Positions 54,898 through 64,000 of a stretch of DNA of 64,000 nt are shown in pieces. The DNA is from Melampsora larici-populina 98AG31 (taxonomy: Eukaryota > Basidiomycota > Pucciniomycetes > Pucciniales > Melampsoraceae), in NCBI RefSeq assembly GCF_000204055.1, contig NW_006768777.1, positions 618,657 to 682,656 of the forward strand, read 5' to 3'. How positions within the stretch are numbered: the first letter of the stretch is position 1; each line of letters starts with the position of its first letter. The position numbers and the translations under genes are program-made. Below the pieces are notes generated by a model, which saw nothing but the letters and a program-made list of their open reading frames with translations, did no database searches and was not told the origin of the DNA.

Positions 54898-57883
54898 AAA
54901 ATTATGTACGTGGTCGGGGAAATCAGTGTCAAGGAGAGCGATAATGCTGGCAAGTGGAAAACACAAGGAAGCCAATAGCTATCCCGTTATTTTGGAGCTA
55001 AGCCTACAAGACCTGATATTTTTCAAAAACCAACAGGACTATGCAAATGCTTGGCTCTATTCTTGTGTCCAACCACAATACCAACATACAACTTTGAATC
55101 TCTTTCTAATGAACAAGGTGCCCGCAGAATTTAAAAATGAAGACACTTTATCAAAGGAAGTCTTGAAGAATTTCAGCTGATCTGATGATCCAGTGTTGAC
55201 CATTGCAATAAGGGTGAACATTGAAAGGCCTTTGGTACAAAGGTCACCTGAAGAAAATGAAATGAGTCAGTCAGCTTGAGACCATAAAACTAACTTGCAC
55301 CTAGGATATGGAAGAGATCATGGATTTTGGGAGGGTCACAAGTGTCAGTGTGTGCAGTTACACGGACTATCTGGCCCACCCTCATCATATCGGTCACTGT
55401 GCCAAGATGATTGATGTCCTCATCAAAATTGGAATAGATTGAAGATCTTTGTGCTGATAACAAGTCTTGATTTCAAGAAAAACCTGGCGAGGAATATTCT
55501 TTTGAACATCTCACATAACTTTCTTATGTGTTTGTTGGAGTCTTGAGATCTAGAGACACCATTTGTCATAATGATCTCCTTCATCTTTTTTGTTGAAAAT
55601 AAGCAATCATTGAAAAAGATATATGCCATCATGCAAAAGTATTTTCACTTTTAGTTATCTCCCACTGATATATGTACTTCAGGATATTTCCTGGGATCAT
55701 ATCAAGGAAGGATGAGCTGCAAGGTAAGGTACGGCCTTGACCTGTCTTCAGCGCCCTGAAATGGTCTCAGGTGGGGATACTGCAATGTTAGTTTTTATTG
55801 TGATGAGTTCTGGGCTTGAGACCCCTTGATTACTGCAGGAAATCTATCAGAGTGGACCTGCTTACACATATCAACCCTGTGCCAGAAACGCACCAGACCA
55901 CAGAAAGTGTGGACACATTTTGTTGCACAGCGGTTCAGGCCACAACTTTGACATGAATTTTATGGTGCAGTGCAGTCAGAAAAACCGCAACGCAAGCGCA
56001 GTGCAGCAAACAACACCTGCGTTGCTGTCCCAGGGTTGCACATATGTGCTCTAGTGATTTGTTCAATATCAAGGAACAACAGTTTCTGAGCAGTGTTACA
56101 ATTCATGAAGGAAGAGGTAGCAAGCATAGATTATAAGAGGGGAAAAATTAAAGGGTACAATCCAAAATCTACCCATGTCAACCTGAGTACTTGAAGTTTG
56201 GTTGAATTTGAGACTTAGGAGGATGTAAACACTTACAAAATGTATACCTCAATGCTTGTTGACAACTAGTGAGCTTGTAGGTTAAGTTTTCAAATTCTTT
56301 CCAAGTAAAAAGAGGAACTAGCAGTTAGTCAACTAGCTTTTTGTCCTGAGCAGAAACTTGAGTCTACTAATAGAATACCTGACCAAGTCTATGGCAATGC
56401 TGGCTGTCTTCCAAAGGGTATGCTATGGCACACTAGTCTTTAGGTGGCACTTGAGTGCTGGTTTAATATTATTTGCAATTAAAATGAGGGATGAAGAACT
56501 TTAGTCAAATGGCGATTTAAACCAAACAATCTTTAACGTCTTCGTGGAAAGAATAGGAGAAAGAATAGAAGAGTGCAACGTGAATAGAAATAATCTCAAG
56601 CTACAAGTTTTTTTGGATAGAAAAGGTGTTCTAGCTAAGGAAATAATTTGGAAAAACAAAGCAACTCTTTTAAAAGAGATGATGAGGGAGATGAAATCTA
56701 ATAGCTCTAATCAAGAGTTATAATTTTGATAAGATTTAAAAGATAATAGATGTATTTTCTTAGTAAGGGTTTGCCTCTGTTTCCTGAGTATCTGAAACAA
56801 AAGAAGTTGTTTTTATAATGAGATGTTTTAATCGTGACATGTTTATTATTATGTTACACTCTTGAGACTTGAGTGACAGAGGTATGGTGTTATTTGGTAA
56901 GTCTTGAATATTTCTTGCGCAAAACCTTACCGGTTGACAATCCAAGTCAACAGTGAAGAAAGTCAAGAGGTTTGGAAATGATCATACGCAGTTCTTACAA
57001 CAAACGGCACCCTGTGATGAAGAGGATGTCATAAGAAAACCAGCAACCAATTTGATACTCAGCAAACTCAGCAAGGATGTCATGATAGAAATCACATGAT
57101 GGTGACATACTTGTGCGGTTGTTCCGCAACTGCAACACTTGAATGTGGCTTTTGGATCACTGCAGGCGCCAGTAGGAGTGAATGTGCCTAAAAAGCAAAA
57201 GTCAGCACATTTACAGACATTCAAAGATGTATATGTATGTCATGGGCAAAACACTTACCAATGATGCAAGGTTGGATATTTGATGTCACACAAATCGAAT
57301 TTTGATATTTACCGCACGCCCGCACCCAAACTGAGCTCTGACAGCACAAGAGGAAGAATACAGTAGCAAGAATTGATGAAGATACGGTTCTTGAGTTCAT
57401 GGTTTGATTGGTCACTGCGATGAAGGACTGCACTAGTTATCTCTGATGTAAAAAATGAGGTTGAGTAAACGTGGAAAGGTAGGTGGGTGAGCTAGCTCGG
57501 TGCAACGCTGCCACACTTATATACTCTACTGGTATTAGTATTACAATCGACAATACCAGGTCGTCTCGAGTGCACGATGGCATAAAATGTAGATATAGTG
57601 ATGAACACGTTGGTTATCCGTTACTATACCCGACACCGTATTCAGGATACCCTAATACCACAAACGTTGCAGCTTGGGCAACGTACACCACGAGGTAAAC
57701 GTCCTCGGCCCTTGGTTGAGAGTTTTCAAAATTGTGTTGGCGAGAACCGACAAGAAACGTGCTCTTTTTTTTGAAAAACAGTGCAAGATTGTTTGACTCG
57801 GTCACCGAAGCATGTTCTTTCTCACGTTAAGATCAAGGTGTGCTCCCAAACCGAAGCTCCGTCGGATACGCGACGGAGCACCG
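54898..57883. repeat. Segmental duplication, unit B (contains secreted protein copy 4)
   Basis: Head-to-tail partner of unit A. It carries an extra 780-bp segment (56182-56961) between GTCAA repeats (56177-56181 and 56962-56966) that unit A lacks, consistent with a later insertion with a 5-bp target duplication. The block 55870-56045 with AACCGCAACGCAAGCGCAG also has no counterpart in A. Confidence 0.85.
56982..57400 (-). CDS. Small secreted 10-cysteine protein, cluster copy 4
   Basis: Predicted 82-aa secreted protein, exons 57400-57259, 57187-57111, 57011-56982, the same layout as copy 3 and with the same 99-bp stop-free second intron. Signal peptide about residues 1-28 (SSILATVFFLLCC core). 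Mature Cys at 29, 37, 45, 56, 65, 66, 68, 77, 78 and 81; ends GAVCCKNCV. Differences from copy 3 are concentrated between the cysteines (GKYQNSI against GPGRTQI, SNIQP against KNSRR), which would fit diversifying selection, although I have not counted substitutions. A TATATAC box lies about 120 bp upstream (57517-57524), shared with copy 3. Confidence 0.78.
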
Positions 57884-58589
57884 GTAGCCGCATACCTCGG
57901 CCGGTTTGATACCGGACGTGAAGGCCAAAAAACTCAATTTAAGTCGGATATCTACCGAAGACAATGTGAAATCTGGTGCAAAAAACTCATCTTGAAAAGC
58001 ATACGAAATTTCTTCATGATGTGGTGATTCAAATTTGGAAAGATATTCAAAGATTGATGATTGAATAGATGAAAATAATCTAATTTGATTGCTTTCTGAA
58101 TCTGAAGAAATTAACAAAAATCAGCACCATGAATGGCGCCAGACCGCGGCTCTGGTATCTCAACTTGGAAGAATCAAATTACAACATGGCCTGTACTAGG
58201 AATGAATGTTTTAGCCCTTGAAAGATTGAATGTCCGAAATTAACAAGTAATGATACGCAGAAAGATATTAGGTGTCATCTGATTTAACGCGTAATCGTCT
58301 CAAAAAATGGACATGAAAAGGTATGATGCATGCTAAACCGTCAATTTGCCTGGACACAAGGCTAAGGCAACCTTGATCTCAGAGTCATTAGAACGAGCCT
58401 TTGAAAGGCTATACAAGATCAAACACACAGCACTTTGGAATTTCTTTCCCATCAGTTTTATAAGTCGGAATTAAGATCATCAATAGTGGTTACTCACGCG
58501 TTTCCTAGAACAGATATTACAGAATTCATAGCCTACAGAGAATCATAACAAAATCCGGAGGTCAATGAGGATGTGATTGAGGGCGGATT
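57884..58589. other. Intergenic region between the cluster and the membrane protein gene
   Basis: One 94-codon minus-strand frame (57833-58117) overlaps the duplicated hairpin and has no domain. Nothing else recognised. Confidence 0.45.
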
Positions 58590-60368
58590 TTATTGACTGA
58601 GGACCAACCCGCATTGTGATCCAAAATCTTGGATTAAAGATAAAATCGCCTGATTGGGTAAGGTGACACTATCACAAAAGAAGACATGCCTATATGAATA
58701 AACAACAGAAAGCACTGCTGGATCATCAAAAAGCAGTCCAAGCCTTACCATATAAACGGTCAGGGAGGCAAGCAACGAAGTGAGTGTGAATTCCAAAAAG
58801 GTGTTGGCTAAAACTCTCTCTTGTTGTTTAACTAATGAGTTCCCCGCGGCGCGGTATCTATGATAACATCGAAGTAATTGGACTATGCATGGAATGTACA
58901 TCTAGGCATTATCAATAAAAACCCAATGGGGTTCAGCAAAGGTTTTTTGGGGTTCTGAAAAGAATAAGCTTACAAGACAAACAAATCCACTGAAAACCAG
59001 GTAAAAAGTGAGTCCAACTTGAGTATATTTCCAAATGAGATCCTGAGAAGAATTCACAGTGACAGATACATAGGTTGCATTGAATGAATATATAAGTAAA
59101 ATTCACATACTACATGATTGAGAGATTGTGCAGCGACCAAGATTGTCTCGAATAATTTCGAACTGTTGTATGTACTTGACGAAAAGTGAGAGGCTGAGTT
59201 GTGGAGAGCTCTAATGACGGGCATAATGTCATTTTTGATCCGAAGGTATTCGACTGTAACCTTAAGGAATGAACCGAGGATCGTTGCTATGAACGAAATG
59301 GTAATGAGTATCAATCATTTATGTGCTACCGTTGATATATGTGATCTTACCAATTGGAAACAAAATCATGATCACTAAGAGTCCATTCAATCCCCAAACC
59401 AAAGCCTTGGGCAAGAGCTCTCCTACTGGAGTCGTGTTAGCTTTAGTGTTTCTTTGCCTCAACAATGCAAAATGGCAGATACAGAGCCACAAGACCACTG
59501 ATATAATCAGTTGTTTTGTCACAAAGGACTTGTTCAACCGTTGATCAAGATGTTGTAGAAACAAATAATACTCACCGCTTCAGAACAAATCGAGTCAGCT
59601 TTCGGACAAAGGTAGACATATGACTTATATTGAGACTCACACGGCACATATGATTGTCAGCGTGCACCTTAGTCCGAGCAAAAGATTTGGCCAAGCCTGG
59701 TCCATATGACCAGCTTCTGCGGCCTCGTCAAAGATGAAACCGACAAAGGCAGCTTTGGTGAAATAATGACATATGTTAAATTGTCTCCTGGTTGTCGATA
59801 AATGATGAATCAGACAGCTTACTTATACCATAAAGAAAGTAAGACAAGCCGCAGTGGTTGGCACGATCAAGTCGGATTAAACCTACTAATAAGTGAGAAG
59901 CAGGATAAGCTAATTACACCAAGGAGCTGAATATGAAACTAAAGCCACTTACAATTGTTGAATCCGATCTGATAGACTTTTCTTTCTTTTGATCGAACAT
60001 ACAGAAGGTAAGAGGATAGACAGATAAGTCTATGCAGCAATTGAAACAAATGGGATAGAAAACTGTCAGTGTGAATGCTTCCAGGAAGATATAGGAAGCC
60101 TCTTACATCACAAAACCTGCTGCGCTCAAGATTTGGAGATCATGCGACCATTCAGGTAAAGGAGATGGCTTCAGGTACGAAGAGATCAAGGGCGAATAAA
60201 TAGAGGCCTTCCATATACATTCCCCAAAAATCTATCAAGATTCCTCGGAATATGGTAACGCACCTGAAACAATGTTACCAAATAGTTGGCCGTTTCTCGA
60301 TATGGGTTGACTTGCGGCCTGAGGTGGTTGAGAAAGTTCATGACTCGGCTAAGTATCACTTGAGACAT
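58590..60368 (-). CDS. Multi-pass membrane protein, about seven helices, unrecognised family
   Basis: Nine exons can be joined with matching phases: 60368-60279, 60231-60107, 60062-59953, 59882-59829, 59752-59643, 59570-59351, 59286-59114, 59042-58974, 58901-58590, giving about 420 aa. Hydrophobic segments: near ILSAAGFVIFLSHLFQLL, LICLSSYLLYV, GLSYFLYGAAFVGFIF, LRCTLTIICAYYLF, LIISVVLWLCICHFALL, LNGLLVIMILFPIATILG and VGLTFYLVFSGFVCL, then a further stretch in the last exon (LTSLLASLTVYM). This is the outline of a seven-helix receptor-like or transporter-like protein, but I see no family signature. A GT-AG pair in the last exon (58748-58690) would shorten the C-terminus. The donor of exon 5 is GTGTGA, a weak one. 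Coding sequence may extend upstream: an open frame at 60462-60719 could be another exon. Confidence 0.6.
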
Positions 60369-63001
60369 GGCAGCAAAAATATACGGATGACTTAGAAATG
60401 GGGAATTACTGATAATTTTAGTGAGGTCATCTTTTGTCAGTCATCTGGTATTAGTAGGCGTTCAAGTTCGACTTTTTTGAGTAGTTCCAATTAAGACTTG
60501 AGGTTCACTCGAAGTGCATTCTGAGCGCACACGCAGCGCTTGGAAGCATAGTCCATTGCGTGATCGGTAATTCTTCCAGACATGATTGTCCAAGCATCCG
60601 TAAAAATCAGTACGAATCGGAGCTTCATCAAACATAGAGCTGGAATTCTGGTGGGTAAAGAAGGCTTTGCACGGACCAAACGGTGACGTCAAATACATAG
60701 AAAGATTGTCCGAGTTCATGTCCTCATGAGTCAGAGACTAGAGTTACAGCTGTTTCAAAGATGAATGTTCTAGTTGTCCGAATTGTTATTTTCCATATTC
60801 GTGGTTTTCAATCTGGTAGGAAAAGCGCGGAAAGGGCTGATGACACGGCCCGAGGTTGAATCGTACCGCTCGCCCAGAGCCACAAATTCATATCCGCGTT
60901 CTGCAACTCCACAGAACTCCACATGGAGATTTGCGAACCGCTGGGTCTGGGCAAAAGCCACAGACAAACCCCATCCAATGAGCAGACCTTACCCACAGGA
61001 ATGATCTTGCTTGCCTCTCCTAATTACATCACCACCTTTTCCGCATTCAGGCTCATAGTACTATTGGCTGATACTTGTGTTGCTATTGTTCTGATCAAGG
61101 ATCTGAGATCCCTTTAGTCAAATCATATTCCCATCTTACTTTAGACCTCCTGGTGGCATTGAAGCAAAGCAAAGAGAAGACCTCAAGTTTACCTGGGGAA
61201 GACTGTCACGATACTAGAAGTCAGGATGAATTATGACCCTTTCTTCATATTGCCAGATGAATCTGAAACTGGCAAACAATATTCTCAATCAATCAACAAT
61301 ATGTTGCAGTCAGACAGAAAGTATTGGGAAAGATATATTGGAGAGATATTTGGCACCAGTTTACCATTCAGGATAAAAATGCTCTGTACACTTTACAAAC
61401 TTGCAGATTTAATGATCACACCAGTCCTTCAGAGCACTTTGTTTCAAATGTCAGAGGAGCGTAAGGATTTGCTTCAATATTGCCAAAATCAAGCTACAAA
61501 GAGAAAAGAATGGATCTTCAGGATTTGATTGGCAAGATATGCACAGACAATGAAAAAGCATGCTGACTTACCTGAACAGAAAATGTGTGTGGCCCCAAGA
61601 GATCCCACTGATTAATTCTAATCCTTTTGATTTTCTGTTGTTCCTACTAATTTTTACAGAGAACCTCATCCTCAAGAAGTGATTGATATCTTCACAACAT
61701 ACAAACAAGGAAAGCTAGGATAAGATGACATTCAGGTGGGATAACAGTGGAATGCTGAGGAAGTGGTTCAGGGGCCAGAAGCTGGGATCCAAGTGAGTCA
61801 CCATTCTCTATCTCCAAATGAAATCATGCACAGATACATGGAATACCTCAAGCTTATGGAGGCACTGATTTGCAATGAAATCTGAGATAATGACTTGGAC
61901 TTGGTCACAGGAAAGTAGCTCAAGAGTCACACTCCTTTGAAACTCCAACACAACGTTAGTCAACTTCCTTACCTACCTTTCAAGAAACACAAAATCTAAA
62001 CTTCTCAAAGAAAAGGCACAAAAAGGTCTGGCTGTCAGTCAAGTCTATGAGAAGAAAGATCTTCAGGATACCTAAATGAAACTTGGTAACAAACCTCAAG
62101 CCTGCTGGAAAGTCTGGCTTGCAGCCCTGAAAGATCATATCTCAGGAGTGTAGCAGTAGTCAACTTTGACCATACTCAGAAGTATTAACAGGAGCAGGGC
62201 TTTTGTTGAGATTTGTAGCAAAATGCAATTTCTTTGTACCATCTTGTAGGGCTGCATGAAATAACATGGTTTTCCCTTCAACTCTCAGTTTCTTTTTCTT
62301 ACACTCTTCAATTTGATCTCTATACAGTGTTTACACCACATACTACAATTTTTTTCTATCACTTTCATTGTCTTGGCTAAAAAATAGAAACAATTTTGCC
62401 TATGTCTCTGCATACTCTTTTCAAATGATGTTTGAGAATGCTCATCCCAATGAACTCCATGATTCTCAGAATGGAGCATTATTAGAATGTCCTCAATTGC
62501 CTTTTGTCAACACCCCATACCCATTTTCATGCTTGGAACCCTGTTAGTACCCACTTCTGAAGGCAGAACTGTTTTCCGGCCCAATTTCCGGGAATCAACA
62601 ACTATCAAACCAATCCCCGAGATAGAAAAACATTGTTCTGCATTACAAAAAGTCAAGTTTAGATTATTATACTAAACTCCTGTTAAGAGGCATATCGATG
62701 TGCTAGGCTTATCTTTCAAGTAATTGTTAAACTAACACATCACATGATGAAAAGAAAATCAAGATAAACTGAATCAAAAGATCAAAATAAATTGTAAAAA
62801 AACATTTATACGAAAACAAAGGTGCAACGAAAAAAACACAGCTTTTGTACATCAAAGCACATTAAAAAAATCAAATTTATATGCATATAGTCAAATCTCG
62901 ATGTTATTGATCTAATTCTCTTGCTAAGGTAAAAAAACAACTTGAAAATAGATAGTAAAGCACGACTTTCAAAGGTACGATCTTTAATAAGAAAAATCAC
63001 T
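60369..63001. other. Region with no firm gene; one open frame at 61226-61528
   Basis: The plus-strand frame 61226-61528 (100 aa, MNYDPFFILPDESETGKQYS to RKEWIF) is followed by further peptide-like fragments to about 61740 with stops between. It resembles a decayed gene or element ORF; no domain recognised. 62200-63000 holds AT-rich intergenic sequence. Confidence 0.35.
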
Positions 63002-64000
63002 TTAAAGTCTTAATGGACGAGTCAAAAGTTTGAGAATCTCAGGTGAAACTAAATCATTAGTTGTCCGTACAGTGATACGTGCGAGCTTTGAAAGAAGAAA
63101 TCAAGAAATAATAGTTGGATAAGTCAGTATTCATCAAAGTAACTCATGAAGTAATGTGAAGTATAAACCCACCTTAGCTTCTTCATTAGGCTCTAGCCTA
63201 AACAAACAACCCACTTTCCCAGCCTTAGCCATAGTTAAAACCCCAGCCCCAACGACATTGATCGGATTTGAATCGACAGCTTCCATAAGATTCATTTTAA
63301 ACCCAACCAATATCTTTCTAATCTTACTAGTATCTAAAATCTTCTGTTGATTGTGAGGATCTAATTTAATTTTAAAAATCTCTTGTGCTTCTCTTGGTGC
63401 TCCTCCAATTAATTTCCATCTTTCAAAAAACGCTTGTGAATTCAACTGAATTGGTTCCATGAATTTAGTCAGATAAATTGGTAATCCGATTGTGAAACTC
63501 TGTAATGAACCAGCTAAATATGATATTCTTAAAACCGGTAACTCTTTAAATGGTTCTAAACATTCTACCAATACTACTTGTTCAATCTGTTGCATAGGTT
63601 CAATAATATTTGTTGGCATTTTAGCCAAATTCACTACCAAGTTAGCTTCATTTGGATTTTCAATCACTAATGTCAATGATTCAAATGGTGCTGAGATCTT
63701 ATTTCCAAAATATAACATTAGTTTTCCTCGATTACCATGATATTCAGACTTGAGACCGATCTGTAATTGTGCATCTTCATACAATACGCCTTCAGACTTA
63801 TAACTCAGTCGTGTCAATTCAATCTGACTACCGTGCGTGAAGGCAGATGTGCTAGGTGCAGAAAGAGATGTACTACCAGATGGAGCAGACGGTCCAGGAG
63901 TAGTGAGGTCCAGCCCTGACAAATCTCCCATGAGATCATTAGTCGCCCTTGACTCAGAGATACCGGATGTAGATTGGTCGCCATCCGCGGTACCATTACC
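63002..64000 (-). CDS. APL3: AP-2 adaptor complex subunit alpha, C-terminal appendage (partial)
   Basis: Alpha-adaptin of the AP-2 complex, which links cargo, clathrin and accessory proteins in endocytosis at the plasma membrane. Only the C-terminal hinge and ear are in the window; the frame is open to the right edge. The last two exons visible are 64000-63173 and 63085-63002, with an 87-bp intron (donor GTGGGT) that replaces the false read-through end VGLYF. The hinge is Ser/Pro/Thr-rich (TPGPSAPSGSTSLSAPS). The ear has an immunoglobulin-like part (LQIGLKSEYHGNRGKLMLYF) and a platform part with the alpha-type phrase FFERWKLIGGAPREAQEIF, ending LARITVRTTNDLVSPEIL. Confidence in alpha rather than gamma rests on that platform motif. 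Confidence 0.9.

Noticed and set aside
48677..57400. Hydrophobin identity for the cysteine-rich cluster
   Set aside because: Hydrophobins have eight Cys with two CC pairs in a different order (C-CC-C-C-CC-C). Here there are ten with CC-x-C and CC-x-C near the end.
60462..60719. Definite first exon of the membrane protein gene
   Set aside because: It is open for 85 codons but I found no splice pair that clearly joins it to the start at 60368, so it is only mentioned as a possibility.

Overview
The window looks like a gene-poor, repeat-packed piece of a filamentous basidiomycete genome, most probably a rust fungus (Pucciniales). The signs are many short GT-AG introns of roughly 60-170 bp inside small conserved genes, fungal Ty1/copia, hAT and PIF/Harbinger elements, and a tandem family of small secreted cysteine-rich proteins. 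The organism call is inference, since no marker gene fixes the genus.

Roughly 1-41 kb is mobile-element territory. It starts with a PIF/Harbinger transposase gene with a full DDE triad (1-1323, minus, running off the left edge) and its right terminal repeat. A 440-bp Tourist-like MITE follows, then a broken NAM/Myb-type companion gene. Next is a complete Ty1/copia retrotransposon (6921-12601) with two 520-bp LTRs, a GCAAA target duplication and one open 1419-aa gag-pol. A second, dead PIF/Harbinger transposase (16.0-22.0 kb) is split by a 4.6-kb hAT element. A short degenerate telomere-like tract lies at 22.86 kb. An older copia element on the minus strand (24.65-29.36 kb) has two stops in gag-pol and a truncated 5' LTR. 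A dead hAT transposase (31.8-34.1 kb) is interrupted by another Harbinger-type MITE. Three further small inverted-repeat elements lie at 35.0, 37.3 and 39.2 kb.

From 41.5 kb host genes appear: a mitochondrial-type PP2C phosphatase resembling Ptc5/pyruvate dehydrogenase phosphatase (7 exons), LSm3 (5 exons), ribosomal protein eS12 (3 exons, minus), four tandem small secreted proteins (48.7-57.4 kb, minus), a nine-exon multi-pass membrane protein of about seven helices (58.6-60.4 kb, minus), and at the right edge the appendage end of AP-2 alpha (63.0-64.0 kb, minus).

The most interesting locus is the secreted-protein cluster. When spliced at homologous positions, all four genes encode 82-86 aa proteins with a signal peptide and exactly ten mature cysteines in nearly invariant spacing. 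The last two copies lie in a roughly 2.8-3.0 kb head-to-tail segmental duplication. In each gene one intron is a multiple of three and stop-free, so intron retention would give a second, longer protein. I saw no CRISPR array and no convincing tRNA or rRNA gene.
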